Counted from the first letter of the stretch, positions 46,954-58,730 are shown. The stretch is DNA of 64,000 bases from Dromiciops gliroides (GCF_019393635.1 NC_057861.1:302395468-302459467), one strand, 5' to 3'. The notes: generated from the sequence alone by a model not told the origin. Made by a program: numbers and translations.

Positions 46954-47118
46954 ATGGATCTTCTTTCTGAAGGAAATATTACATTCACCATTGCTCTTCT
47001 GAAAAAGCTTTGTGAAGAAAAACCACGAAATGTGTTGTTTTCTCCCCCAAGCATCTTATTTACCCTGAACATGATCCTCTTGGGAACAAGGAGAGAAACA
47101 GCAGAACAGATAGCACAG
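46954..47118 (+). CDS. Clade B serpin gene B, coding exon 2 (residues 1-55)
   Basis: ATG at 46954 in a strong context (gcagcATGG) starts MDLLSEGNITFTIALLKKLC and runs to the donor ATAGCACAG|GTATGT, phase 0. It encodes helix A, strand 6B and helix B. Both shutter serines are kept in FSPPSI, but the usual SSALAM that follows is LFTLNM here. Length and boundaries equal gene A exon 8502-8666. An overlapping - strand frame is only a shadow. Confidence 0.93.
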
Positions 47119-49304
47119 GTATGTTTGCCTATCCCAAAGGAAGGTAAGAACAAATGTCATTTCTTCCACAGAGCCAGAACTCCATATTCCAAGTAAAAAG
47201 TCCAAAAATCACAAGAATGGCAAACCCACATTGTGGATTTTAGAAAACACTGGTAGATCTTTGAAAAAACACCTGAGAGAGGATTCTGAAAATAGACACA
47301 CATGAGGGGGCAGGGGATGCTAAAGTTTCAGGGTTGTGTGACCTTTATAAATCAAAATTGTAAAGTCATCAGAGTATCTTTTGATGTCTTCTATTCTTGG
47401 TGCCTTACTCTTTACTATTCCAATTTCCCCAAGGGAATGTTAGAGAAGGTACCAGAGCAAGGAAGAACATAGACTCCAGAAGTCAGAAAACCATATAATA
47501 CTGGACTGAATCTTGGCCCCACTCTTCTTTCTTACTCTTTTTTCCCCCTCACCAACAACCCAGGGCTTATAGATTCAGTCTCCAAACCTCCTATTGAATT
47601 TCTGGTCTTCTATAACTTGTTATATGAGGCCTAATTTCTCCTTGCTTTCCAGGTGGAAAGAAGCTATATTCATAGATGAAACTGTGTTAGTATGATGATG
47701 GCTAAGATCTATCTCTATAGTATGTGCGTGTTTCTTTAACAAGTAGCCTCAAATCCTTGGTTTTTTCCCCAAACCCAAATCTTAGGGACTAACCTAAAGG
47801 AGTGACCCTAATAGTGAGTTTTTAGACTATAAAGGAGGGGAAAATGAGATTAATAGTCAAGCAGGCCTCTTGAGTCCACCTAAGATTATGTCCTGTATAC
47901 TTAGGGGATGATTCCAAAGAACATTATTCATTTATGAGTGATGGAAGTGAGAATCATCCAAAATATGAATCTCCTCTCCAAGAGATCTTTAAAATCTGAA
48001 TCGATGGACAAAAGAAAGCAATCCAGTAGTAAAACATACCTAGTCTTTTCTACCCAATTCCACAATATTTATGTATTTTCATAACAAGGTAATAGAATTA
48101 AAGATTTCATGCTTTTTGGTATTTCTTTCTGTTTTCTCCTACAAAAAGCATCATCTGACTGGAATGTAACCCTGTGCTCAAACCCAATTGCATAAAATTC
48201 TTCTGATTGATGGAGATTAACTACTAACTATTCTATGTGTGAGTGGGGGTAGAATTGTCAAGAGCTTGGGAGAGGAAAAATCTTTGGGTCTCTAGATTTG
48301 AGAGAGACTACACACAGTTCCAGGTTTTTCTTTAGGAAGACATCCCTAGAGGGGGAGGAAGACTTTGGGAAGAATTGGACATGCAGAGGAACCAGTACCT
48401 CATTCCTGGCTTACCTGCTAGAGACTGGAATTTTTCCCTTCAGTGAGATCAGGGACTCTTTCTTGGTTGAGATGAAATGTCTCATTCCCAGTGGGAGAGC
48501 TAATTTACTCTGTAGATTGTCCAATATATTCTAATCTGTATAACTTCTCCAATTTGTTATTGACTTGGATAAAAGGATTTTGCTATTTGATGGAAGGGTT
48601 AAGCCTTTGGATATATAGCTTAAAATATACCTCTTCAATTAAAGGGAGAGTAGCTTGAACCTAAAAATTATTTCCCCTAAACTGATAACATTTAGGTCAG
48701 ATAGACATAACTGTAGCCTAGTACCACTTTCCTAAGGAGATGATCCAGCCTTATGGTCCTGATCTTTTCACTGTCAAGAATTGGTCTTACTTGGGGATTG
48801 GTGGGAAGAGAAGACTATCCATGCCTACTTGAGAGCCACATCTAGACAGACCCACATAGACACACAGCCTATATGGAAAGCACACACCTACATTGCTATT
48901 CTCTTTCACATCAAGTTCTCTTCTGACTCACTTCTACTTTCCACCATTTCATGAGGTGATATTGGTAATCATACATCATGTTCCTCAGTCATATTTTGCG
49001 GATGAGCTTATATTTGAAATTGTCTTTTTCTCTCTTCTACTTAGCAGCCAATCAACTAAAAAGCACATATTAAGGACTCACTGGTTGAAGTAATTTCTGG
49101 GTTCTTTGACTTTTTTTGGTACTGTTTTGTATTGGTTCAACTTCTCTAAGAAATGATGAAAGAACCAATGGCTTTCCTTTTGTCTATTTCCCAGAGTTGA
49201 CCACTTTTTTGGATAGTTGGGGCTAGAGCAGCCATAATGTATTTAATAGCATTTCAGTTTTATACTTTCTTCCGATTTGAAGTCAAAATGATGTGGATAG
49301 AGAA

Positions 49305-49540
49305 ATGGCCTCAAAGTCAGGAAGTCTGGGGTTCAAATCCTTCCTCTGACACATGTTGGTTGTGTAAATCTGGGCAAGTCGCTGAACATTTCTCTAAGGG
49401 CTCTAGGCAGTTCTTAAGACTATGAGTTACAGGGAAGGTACTGACTTGCATTGGTAAAAAGAAGTTACTCACATTGGACTTCTCAATATCCATAAAATCA
49501 CAAATAGTCCTATATCACCTTCTAATTTGGTATTTGTTTT
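49305..49540 (+). repeat. Old tRNA-derived SINE, third type
   Basis: Body ggttcaaatccttcctctga, atctgggcaagtcgctgaac, then ggctctaggcagttcttaag and ttacagggaaggtactgact. Same type as 20312 and 59845. Confidence 0.55.
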
Positions 49541-49919
49541 GGCTTTACCTAAAAAGGCACAGATTTGTCTAATTCTAAAATTACTACTATATTGGAAGTC
49601 AATTTCCTGTCAGTTGAAACATAATCAATTTCTTTTTCTTTCCCTCCTTTCCTTCCCTCCTTTCCCTTCATTCTTTTCCTTCTTTATGGAGTACTGTTCA
49701 GTGCTTTCTAATCTAATTTTCTTCATGAATAAATTATATATATAATATATATATATATAATTTTATTATATATAGGTTTAGTTTCTGAATAGCTTACAAG
49801 TCTTTGGGCTCTTCCATTGCTTGAATCCCAAACCAATATTTTCCAACACAGTTTCTATCCTCTTTTCCTGAGGATATTTTTGCATTGATGTTGCTGAGCA
49901 GCAAGTTATATGTTGGTTT

Positions 49920-50075
49920 TGATGGATATAGTCAACATCTTTATGTAATAAATGACTAATACAGTAATGTTTTACATACTTGCACATGTATAACCTATAT
50001 CTGATTGCTTACCACCTCAGGGAGGGAGGAGGAAAGGAGGGATAAAATTTGGAACTCAAAACTACAAATAAAAAT
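49920..50075 (+). mobile_element. L1 3' UTR end
   Basis: Short 5'-truncated tail: gactaatacagtaatgtttt, cttgcacatgtataacctat, ataaaatttggaactcaaaa, with an A-rich end. Confidence 0.75.
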
Positions 50076-50721
50076 GTTTATTTTTTTAAAATCCTCATGT
50101 ATTAAATCTATTTTTTCACTTTCTGCACTTCCTTCACTGGTCAATGAATAATAGTCTTTGGAATTAGTCCCCTCAGTAGGCAGGGCACAATGTAAAGTGG
50201 AATTTAGAGGCCTGCGTATTGTTGCATAAGTTGCTGTCAGCTTTAGAGTTCTCTTTTTCATTTGCCTCACAGAATACAGATATATTGTCTTTTGATTCAT
50301 GATGAAGCTAATGGCACCAACTCCTTCATTATCCCTAAAGTCGGCCCTATATTCTTCTTCTGGCTAAAGTGTAACTCCCTTGTCTTCTGGTTGTTTTGAT
50401 GACAAAAAATGTCAAGGTAAAGGTGGTTCAGTTTCTCCAGTGGTGTATCAACTTTTTGGTCATTAACTCTGACCACTCCATTAATTCTTGTAGATGTTCA
50501 CAGAAGCACGATACATGGGAGGCAATAGCTTTAAAGGTCCTCTACTCTAACCTATTAATTTAGCAAGTGAGGCCCCAAAAGTTGAAATGCTTTTCCCACG
50601 GTCATATAGGTAGTAATTGGCAGAAATGGGACTTGAACCAAGTTCTTCCAACTTCAAATCAAGTAATGACCTTTTTTTCTACTGCTTGACTAAAGGCGAT
50701 ACATAGGACTGAAGGTTATTT

Positions 50722-50876
50722 TTATTTATTTTTATTTTTATTTTTTGGTGGGGCAATGAAGGTTAAGTGACTTGCCCAGGGTCACACAGCTAGTGTCAAG
50801 TGTCTGAGGCCAGATTTGAACTCAGGACCTCCTGAATCTAGGGCCAGTGCTTTATCCACTGTGCCACCTAGCTGCC
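50722..50876 (-). mobile_element. tRNA-derived SINE in gene B intron 2
   Basis: Antisense full length; exact target duplication ctgaaggttattt at 50709-50721 and 50877-50889. Confidence 0.91.
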
Positions 50877-50959
50877 CTGAAGGTTATTTATTTTTTTTTA
50901 ATTAATTTTATGGTCAAACTATCTGGTGACACCTTTCTTCGCACTTAGAAACACTGATG

Positions 50960-51400
50960 ATCGGAATATAGATTTAGAGGTGGAAGGAGCTTTAAGAGCT
51001 CAATAAGTCTACCCTCACCACACTTCAAATAAGGAAAATAAGACTGAGAGATTAAGTGACTTGTCCTGGTTGTTCTTGTTGTTCAGTCATTTCAGTCATA
51101 TCTGACTTTTTGTGACCTTATTTGGGATTTTCTTGGCAGGGATACTGAAGTGGTTTGCCATTGCCTTCTCCAACTCTTTTTACAGATGAGGAAACTGAGT
51201 TAAACAGGTTTAAGTGACCTGCCTAGGGTCACACAGCTACTAAATGTCTGAGGCCATATATGAACTAGGATCTTCCTGACTCTAGGCCCAGCACTCTATC
51301 CACTGTGCCACCTAACTGCCCAACTTATGCAGGATCATGCAGCCAATATGCATCTGAAACAGGATTCAAACCCAGGTCTTGCTGACTCCAAGTAAATCAC
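50960..51400. repeat. Old SINE-like repeat split by a long SINE
   Basis: The left part (gatttagaggtggaaggagc, ctgagagattaagtgacttg) continues on the right (catgcagccaatatgcatct, aacccaggtcttgctgactc). The long SINE at 51068-51318 lies between. Confidence 0.5.
51068..51318 (-). mobile_element. Long tRNA-SINE in gene B intron 2
   Basis: Antisense full length: tcttgttgttcagtcatttc, ggattttcttggcagggata, gatgaggaaactgagttaaa, then the body to actgtgccacctaactgccc. Confidence 0.82.
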
Positions 51401-52050
51401 CGATCTGATGGCAAACCTCTATTTGAAGCCTCCCTAGTTTTGAGTAGTCCCAACAGATCTTGTACTCAACTGATATAGCCTAAGAGAGCTAAGAAAATAT
51501 CTCTGGCTTGCTTTAATGGTTACAGGATGCTTTCCTCACAATAGCATTACCAGGCAGATTTTAGTAAAGTAACTTTCCCATAGTTGCCGGGCAATTAGGT
51601 GACAGAGACAGCATTTAAATCCAGGTCGGCTGACTCCAGCTCTAAGTGAACAAATTCAGCTTGGCCCCAGAAGGGAGACCTCAAAGTGTTTCACCAAGTC
51701 ATTCTGGTTAGAGGGGGAAAAAATCTGCTTCATGAGAGCAGATTCAATGGAAGTTTGAGTCAGGAGAGCTACTCTCAGCTCTGCAGACAAAATTGCTCCT
51801 TCTTTCTATACATTTGTGTGTTCTCAAGAATGATGTTAGATTTGTTCTATCGGCTGGGGTTTTCCCCTTTCTCCCTTGCATAAAAAAGCATTACTTGAGC
51901 AGCTGCCTCCTTCTCAAATGCACAGTGCTGCATAGTCCTTTCACAATGAATCCATTTTCTCCAGTCAAAGATCCTATGAAGCAAGGTTTGTTTTCTGCTC
52001 ATCGTTCTTCAGAGACCAACTGAGAAAGTTAATGTCTTTGTTTTTCTTAG

Positions 52051-52188
52051 TTACTTTCTTTACATAGAAGTGAAGATCCTTTGTTGGGATTCCGGTCACT
52101 TATTACTGAAATGAATAAATCATCCACCTGGTATCTGCTTCAAACTACCAACAAGCTCTTTGGAGAAAACAATCGAAATTTCCTCACA
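52051..52188 (+). CDS. Clade B serpin gene B, coding exon 3 (residues 56-101)
   Basis: Acceptor tttttcttag|tta and donor ctcaca|gtaagt, both phase 0. Encodes LLSLHRSEDPLLGFRSLITE and MNKSSTWYLLQTTNKLFGEN, the helix C and helix D / strand 2A region; compare FQSLLTEVNKAGTQYLLRTA in human SERPINB9. The 138-base length is the family standard. Confidence 0.93.
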
Positions 52189-53992
52189 GTAAGTCAAATA
52201 TTTCTACTTTATCATAAACTGATATGATGAAGAATGGAAGTGAAATAACTAAATGATGAAGAAAGTCTAAGACTAGACTAGTCTTTTCACCACTCTACTT
52301 CATGGCTTCTACTTAGATACTATATACTAATACAATTTAAATGAACATTGAGCATTTTTTGGTTAAGATGTGGATATAGCTCATTAAGGGGGAAAAAATT
52401 CTTTCCTTCTTCTCTCTGACTTTCCCCCTTCTATTTCACCCCAACTGAAAGTGCAGGGGCAACTCATGATTGGGTCTATTTCTTTGAGAACAGAAGCTTT
52501 AACCTGCTCTCTTTCTAACCTGGGCTAGTTTTCACCTTCTTAGGCAACCTCACGGCCCTCAGAGGCTCACAATTTTGATATTAGACTTAGGGAGGACAGG
52601 TGATGTATGTTTAGCCCTGTTCCAGCTTAGGACTCTTGAGCTCAGGCCATTCACCAGCCTCAACTGTATTACAGGCACACAGCCCCATTCCAGTTTCCCC
52701 CAAAAGTGTTTTCTAAATCCTGGGAAATTATGATGATTTTTTAAGCAATAAGGATATTGCTCTGACTTTTTTTTTCTTTCTAAGTCTTTTAACTGCAAAG
52801 AATGGATGAAGGCCTCATATCAGTATAGCCAAAAACTATTTACTTTTATTTAAGATATTAGTGCAAAATAAAACTAATGCAAAAGCACTATAAGATTGGT
52901 TCTTTGTCATTGAAAAGTTTTGGGATAAGACTTTTTATGCTTATTTTTAGAATAGATTCTGTTTTGAATAGTGTTTCTTTTCTAGGTTGTTAAAGGTATA
53001 TGAGCAAAGACTTATATGTATTTACTTGCTTATCTGGACTTGTGATTTAATTAGTATAGGGAACTCCCAGATGAATAAATTCCTTTCTGCTATGCAGGAT
53101 GGTACATTCTGTGCTACTTACAGTCTTTTTTTTTTCTTTGAATAGAATTTTATTTTCCAAAATATCTAAAAACAAATTTTAACATCAATTTTTAAAACTT
53201 TGTGTTCCAACTTCTCTTCCTCCATTCCCACCCCCCACCCACAAGGACTAAAGCAATTCAAAATAAGTTATACACGAGTAGTCATGGAAAAATTCCCATA
53301 TTAGCTAGTTGTGAGAGAAAACAGTCCAAAAAGACCCCAAAACTTCAGATTAAGGAATTGTCAAAGAGGAAAAGGAAAAAAAAATTTTTTTAAATGTGTT
53401 TCCATCTGTTTTCAGATACTATCAGGTCTTTATGGGCTGTAATCTTCATAAGTCCTTCAGGGTTATATTGCAGAGTGGGAGAGAGGATAGTCAGAAGTAA
53501 AACACTTTTGAGGAGGAATAGGTAGAAAGAAGATAGAGTAAATGTCATGGGAAGGGAGTGGGATGGAGGGAAATAGTTATGATGATTGATTATAATGGCA
53601 AAATGTATGGTACCTACTTTGCTGGACTTTTATAAAGAAAATTCTCTGTCAAGCTTAAGGTACTATATACAGGTTATGATGAACAGGATATACTATCAGG
53701 AAAACCTGGAAAGACCTACATGAGTGAAATGTACTGTATACAAAATAACAGCAATAGTGGAGGATGATCTCCTGGGAAGCATGTGGTTATTTTCAGCAAG
53801 GCAATGATCCAATATAACCCTGAAGGCTACTTACAGTCTTAAGGAGTTACCTGTGGCATTGAGTATTTGGGATTTGTCCAGGGTCACATAGCAATTGTAT
53901 GTGTATTATGTTACTTATGAGGTATTTCTAGCTCTTAGAAAATTGGGGGATAAAAGTAGGGATGTTGCTCTGACTATTTTTTTCTTTTCTAG
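52189..53992 (+). other. Gene B intron 3 with a twin-primed LINE
   Basis: 52189-53110 shows no gene or clear repeat; a frame at 52559-52798 (-) is unsupported. The rest is the LINE at 53128-53825 and a short unique stretch before exon 4. Confidence 0.6.
53128..53825 (-). mobile_element. LINE insertion with 5' inversion (twin priming)
   Basis: The 3' end with its tail lies at 53128 (poly-T on +), and the 3' UTR reads on the - strand to about 53471. The remaining part to 53825 is the upstream piece of the same 3' region in + orientation (gtcagaagtaaaacactttt to caatataaccctgaagg). Both parts match the inner LINE at about 6915-7790. The 15-base target duplication gctacttacagtctt is exact at 53113-53127 and 53826-53840, and the nick site tctt|aagg is close to the L1 endonuclease preference. 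Confidence 0.9.
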
Positions 53993-54110
53993 TCCTTTAG
54001 GGATGCCTGTTTCGCATTCTGCAATTCAGTGATGGAAGATGTTTGTTTTTCTCTAGAGGCAGAGGGTATCAGGAAAAAAATAAATGCATGGGTAGCAGAG
54101 AAGACTGAAG
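53993..54110 (+). CDS. Clade B serpin gene B, coding exon 4 (residues 102-141)
   Basis: Acceptor tcttttctag|tcc, donor actgaag|gttata. 118 bases, ending after the first base of a Gly codon (phase 1), as in other clade B genes. Encodes SFRDACFAFCNSVMEDVCFS, then the conserved INAWVAEKTEG block (N-x-W-V-x-x-K-T-x-G). The stretch is too short and phase-shifted to appear as a long open frame. Four cysteines (residues 107, 111, 119 and none elsewhere nearby) make three here, more than is usual. Confidence 0.9.
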
Positions 54111-54428
54111 GTTATAAATTCTATCTTTCCCTATTGTCTATATCAGTCATCTTTTCAGGAACCTCTTTTTTATATTTTATTTAAAAATTTTAAATTTATG
54201 GACTAAAATATACATTATCATAACATAGTAGAATAAAAAGACAAAAGTACATGAAGCTGCAAATCTACTACGCGCCACTTTCTTTTCCTTTCAAATATAC
54301 AACAAAATTATCATGTACATTTTTTTTCTTTCTGGCTCACCCTTGCCCTGCCCCAGTGATGGCTGCTATTACTATAGAATCTTAGAGTTGGTGGGGACCT
54401 CAGAGGCCATCTAATCCTAAATATACCT

Positions 54429-54890
54429 TGAGAACTACAAAATTTACTGAGAACTGATTCCCCACCCAGTCCCCTCTTTCTCAGGCAGGTGAATTGCCTG
54501 GGGTTGACTGCCTTTGTCATTTCCAGACCCTTGATGGACTTATGGACCTTCCCCCCAGCAACTTATCCCCTCCCAATGTTCCCCACCTTACTCCCTGGAC
54601 TTTATGTTATTATGTAAAAAGGGTCCACCTACATTAAGTAGTTTCTATTCAGAGTCAGTAACGCCTATACTTAACTTGGGAGCAGTTCTTTTATTTCTTT
54701 TGTCAAAGGTTCATTTACAATAAGTAGCTATATGTCACTCTGGAGCAATCTTTTGGTTCCCTTTTTGTTCTGTTACCCCATAAAAACCCTGTCCTCTGTT
54801 CCCATCTTTGGGTATTCCTATAGTTCCTCTGCCCCAATTAAAGACTTTATTTCTCCTATATTGATTGTTTCCTTAATTTCCAGGTTAACA
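54429..54890 (+). mobile_element. Solo LTR in gene B intron 4
   Basis: Begins TGAGAACTACAAAATTTACT and ends CCAGGTTAACA. Four-base target repeat acct at 54425-54428 and 54891-54894. The U3-like part has ccccataaaaaccctgtc and the polyadenylation box attaaagactttattt. It interrupts an older repeat (gaggccatctaatcctaaat on the left, aatgatccctttcataatag on the right). Class I by target length; family not named. Confidence 0.7.
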
Positions 54891-54947
54891 ACCTCAACAA
54901 TGATCCCTTTCATAATAGCCCTGACAAGGGGTCATATAGCTTTTCTT

Positions 54948-55089
54948 GTTTTGTTGTTTTTTTTGGTGGGGCAATTGGGGTTAAGTGACTTGCCCAGGGT
55001 CACATAGCCAGTAAGTGTTAAGTGTCTGAGTCTGAATTTGAACTCAGGTCCTCCTGACTCCAGGGCCGGTACTCTATCCACTGTGCCAT
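54948..55089 (-). mobile_element. tRNA-derived SINE in gene B intron 4
   Basis: Antisense, nearly full length; target duplication tagcttttctt at 54937-54947 and 55090-55100. Confidence 0.9.
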
Positions 55090-55470
55090 TAGCTTTTCTT
55101 TATAGGCATGTAATGACCAAGAACATCTTGTCACATGAAGCTTTCACCCTAGGTGGTCTTGCATTTTTCAGCCACATCACTGCTCCCTAGTGATTTCTGG
55201 CCCAATCAGTGTTCAAATGCAGTGAAGCCTGTGTATTAGAAGCTCTACCACTTTTTCCCCACCCTACTTAACCAAAGCCATCTTTTCAGACACTGATACT
55301 CAGATCTTCTACCCCAGCCAGGTATCCTCTTCCCATTTTCTATATTTCACTTTTTTTTCCCCCACACTGGGACCTGCTTACATTATTTCTTCTATCAATT
55401 GTCATTCACCTTCAGAGTCATTCCTCATTAAATCACATTTAAGTCCATCTGATCACATTCAACTGAGAGG

Positions 55471-55812
55471 AATGGTGTGTCTGCCTCTGAAGGCAAGATA
55501 CATTATTCAAGTCCCGGGGGTTTCTTCCCCACCCCATCTCCCCCATTCCTTCTTTTTTCCTGCTGAGTTAAGTTAACCTGTAGAGAATGTTCCTCTCAGA
55601 TAAGAACAAACTACATAATTCAAGCCCTAGAAGGCTTATTCCTACTACCCAAAATTTTCCTTCCTTTCCCTGCTGAGTCAATAGAGGTTTTCTGAAGTTA
55701 AAGAACAAAGAATCATAAAAATCTCAGTGTCTGGTTGTCCTCTTTCTTGAAAGATCCTAATAAAAGGGCCTTCCTTCTTTGCACCAGACTGGGAGTTGTG
55801 CCTCAGTTTCTA
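55471..55812 (+). mobile_element. Possible LTR-like stretch
   Basis: Contains an internal diverged direct repeat (catta ttcaagtcc at about 55501 and cataattcaagccc at about 55614), a late AATAAA box (cctaataaaagggccttcc) and an end at ctaaca. No target repeat was found; tentative. Confidence 0.35.
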
Positions 55813-56179
55813 ACATAACCAATTATTGATCCATCATACTGTACATATATTTAGATTTCTATTTCTTGTATTCTTTGATGGAGGACTAAAATTCTACTCT
55901 GATTCCTTATCGCAGCTTAAAGATGCCCTTCTGTTTCATAAGCCCCCTTTTAACTAGCTCCCTCCTAACTTTGCAGTCTTCATACACCTTATTCCTGGCT
56001 GTATACTCTCTGGTTCTGTGACACTGGCTTCCTTTCACAAAAAGATACTTTATCTCTCAGCTCTAGCTATTTCCACGGGCTGTCCTTCAGTAGTGGGAAA
56101 GAGAGCCAATAATGCTCCCTCCTCATCTCTGGCTTCCCTGGCTTCCTTTGACCCCAAACTAAAATTCCATTTTCTATAG

Positions 56180-56385
56180 AAAGGTGTTTCTGACCCCCTT
56201 AATTCTAGTGCCACCTTTATAATAATTCATATTTATCCTGTTTATTTGTTGCCTCTTCCATTAGATTATTAGCTCCTTGAGGGTATGGAATATCTTTGTC
56301 CTCTTTTTTTGTATCTCCAGCACTTAACACTATGCCTGGCACATAGTAGGTACTTAATAACTGCTTGTTGATTGATTGATGCTGG
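56180..56385 (+). repeat. L2 3' end
   Basis: tagctccttgagggtatgga, tatctccagcacttaacact, gcctggcacatagtaggtac and the tail ttgattgattga are the L2 3' signature. Confidence 0.8.
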
Positions 56386-56963
56386 ATTCCCAAAGGTTTT
56401 AAGAGTGTAGCACAACATCTATCAGGCTGAAATATTTGGGGTCTGGGTCCAGTGATAGCCTCTAGATGTCTGTGATCCAAGGACCAGCATAACTAAGTAT
56501 TGAGAAGCTGATCCCAGAAGATTGTCCTACAAAGTAATAAGGCTTTTTGTTTGTTTCTTTGTTTTTTAACCATTGCAACTCCGAAATAATCTACAAAGAT
56601 ATGGAAGGATGGTTGCTATTGTCTCCATGGAAACATATTACTGAGACATTAAATATGTATTTTATTTGTGTATATATATATATTTTGTCTCTCATTACTT
56701 GATATAAGATTATTTCCTTGATGGTAAAGACTACATGCTACCAAACCACCAGTAGCCCAATATAGTGCCACATACCTTGTAGAAATAAAATGACTTTCTG
56801 ACAACAAAGAATTTGTATTAAGAGTATATTTAGCATTAAATTCATTCAGAAACTTTGAAAACCTGGTGTTCAGATTGAACATAAATGCATAAAGCATGTC
56901 AAAGTGTCATAATTTTTTTTTCCTGGGGAAAAAAGCTAAACCTAATTTCTATTTTCTTAAAAG

Positions 56964-57106
56964 GTAACATTTTAGAGGCACTACCTGATGGTCTTGTTGA
57001 TCCACTTAGCCTGCTGGTATTTGTGAATGCCATCAACTTTCAAGCAACCTGGGAGAGGGCATTCGATCCAAGGCACACACATACTGATATTTTAAAAGTC
57101 AATGAG
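56964..57106 (+). CDS. Clade B serpin gene B, coding exon 5 (residues 141-188)
   Basis: Acceptor tttcttaaaag|gta, donor aatgag|gtagga. 143 bases; the first two complete the split Gly codon. Encodes NILEALPDGLVDPLSLLVFV, then NAINFQATWERAFDPRHTHT. Family consensus here is K-I after KTEG and VNAIYFKGxW; gene B has N-I and VNAINFQATW, so Tyr and Lys-Gly of this strand are changed while Trp and the Phe of AF are kept. Confidence 0.92.
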
Positions 57107-57324
57107 GTAGGATGTGAATATGAGTGCAGGAAGGGAGCAAGGGGTTTCCAAATACCCGAGAACTGTCATGAAGAGATAAATTGGAAATTATTTGCCTTAT
57201 TCTTCTGTTTTAAGAGTACCCATGCATAGTGTATAAATTTGAAAATATTTTAAATAGTACATATTTGGGTTTTCTCTGCTCCTTTCAATAATCTGGGTTC
57301 AATCACATATCTGTTTCCTTTAAG
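57107..57324 (+). other. Gene B intron 5
   Basis: 218 bases, no repeat. The preceding open frame runs on into it but leaves the serpin pattern at the donor. Confidence 0.7.
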
Positions 57325-57477
57325 CATGAAAGAACAATATTTCAGATTATGAAGAAGAAAGAGGAATTTCTGACATCTCCTTTAGAAGAGCTGGATGGAC
57401 AGGTCTTCATCTTTCCCTATCGCGGACTGGAATTGACCATGATCCTTGTGTTTTCTTCTGATACTGACCTAACCAAG
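57325..57477 (+). CDS. Clade B serpin gene B, coding exon 6 (residues 189-239)
   Basis: Acceptor tttcctttaag|cat, donor aaccaag|gtaagt, both phase 0. Encodes HERTIFQIMKKKEEFLTSPL and GQVFIFPYRGLELTMILVFS, the strand 3C-1B-2B-3B region. The family ELPYxxxxLSMxxxLP appears as IFPYRGLELTMILVFS, so the Leu-Pro turn is replaced. It is too short for a long open frame. Confidence 0.91.
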
Positions 57478-58060
57478 GTAAGTCTCAGTACATAGAATGG
57501 TAACATTTTATTCTGTCATGTCTTCAATCCCGCAGTAGCTTCCTCTAGACAAAACTATAACAATAGTCATTGAGAATCACTCCCATTCCCTCATGTTGAA
57601 TATTCAAATGGTCAGGCATAGCCCGTGGCAAGAAAAGACTGAATGGGTTCCTGAGATAAGGCACCCTTATCTTAAAGCATCACTGGATTTAGAAAGCAAC
57701 TTAAATGTGCTTGCTCAAAAGAAGAGAAATGTTGTTACTTTCATTAAAAGAAAGAAGAAATGTGTCCTGAGAATTGAGTTCCTTTAGGTCATCTGGGGAA
57801 TGAGGAGTTTAAGGAGGACAGGGAATATGAGAAAAAAAAACAACTTGGTAATAATTATGAAGCAGAGATTTGGGTTGCTTTAAAGAGTCAATACCTGTTT
57901 TAGCAAGTATGATCCAAATTAATATTAACATCTCTTATTATGGGCAACCTGAATATTCAAGCACCATGGGTATATCCACCATTTTTCCTGTATTCCCAAT
58001 CTAAGTTGATTCTTGTTCTCTCTTCCATTCCCCATTACATGAGTGTTCCCCTCCTTCTTT

Positions 58061-58213
58061 CTTTCTTTTTCTTTTAGTGAGGCAATTGGGGTTAAGTGAC
58101 TTGCCCAGGGTCACACAGCTAGTAAGTGTTTAAAGTGTCTGAGGCCGGATTTGAACTCAGGTACTCCTGACTCCAGGGCTGGTGCTCTATCCACTGTGCC
58201 ACCTAGCTGCCCC
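58061..58213 (-). mobile_element. tRNA-derived SINE in gene B intron 6
   Basis: Antisense full length; target repeat tcccctccttcttt at 58047-58060 and 58214-58227. Confidence 0.91.
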
Positions 58214-58665
58214 TCCCCTCCTTCTTTTTCAACCAGCTTCTCAGATATGCCTGCTTTAGATCCATCTTGGTATTTCTTTAGTTGTGTATTTCAAGGTACT
58301 AACCCCATTCCTGCCTCTGGATTCTCCTGCAAATGAAGCATCCCAGTCTCTTTGAACCAATTATTTACCTCTCACCACAGATTTTGTCTGAACAAAAAAT
58401 AATTTGTTAAGCTATTAGCTAAGTATTAAGCACTGTGCTAAACCTGGGGATAAAATATGAAAGAAAGAGAACTAGCCCTTAATGGATTTATACTTCAGTT
58501 TAGAGTAAAAGACCAATCCTTGGCAAAATTATAACTTTTTTTTTTTTTGGTCCTCAACTTATGAATGCCCAGACTCCCTCCTCTGAACCTTCTACTAGCA
58601 AGAGGGAATTGCCCCCTCATTTCAAAAGCAACAACCTCTTTTCCTTTTTTTAAAGACAGGAACAG

Positions 58666-58730
58666 GGAGTAGCTAGGTGGTACAGTAGATAAAGCATTGG
58701 CTTGGATTCAAGAAATTCAGTTGGCGAATT
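58666..58730 (+). repeat. SINE head fragment
   Basis: ggagtagctaggtggtacag and aaagcattggcttggattca, then the match ends. Confidence 0.6.

Larger units (their letters stand above)
47119..52050 (+). other. Gene B intron 2
   Basis: The first 320 bases resemble gene A intron 2 (7925-8501, - strand), for example caaaggaagg, gagaggattctgaa, gtgacctttataaatcaaaa and tatcttttgatgtc. Further on are an old SINE (49305-49540), an L1 tail (49920-50075), old SINE traces (50520-50690), a young SINE (50722-50876) and a split SINE pair (50960-51400). 47440-49300 and 51400-52050 hold no recognised feature. Confidence 0.6.
54111..56963 (+). other. Gene B intron 4
   Basis: Contains an antisense LINE-like tail (about 54160-54340), an old repeat split by a solo LTR (54370-54428 and 54891-55150), the young SINE at 54948-55089, a possible second LTR-like stretch (about 55471-55812), and an L2 3' end (56180-56385). 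56400-56960 shows nothing recognised. Confidence 0.55.

Noticed and set aside
46917-47153. Open frame on the - strand over gene B exon 2
   Set aside because: It is the antisense shadow of the serpin exon, which alone has splice sites and family residues. The same applies to the + strand frame at 8326-8679 over gene A exon 2.
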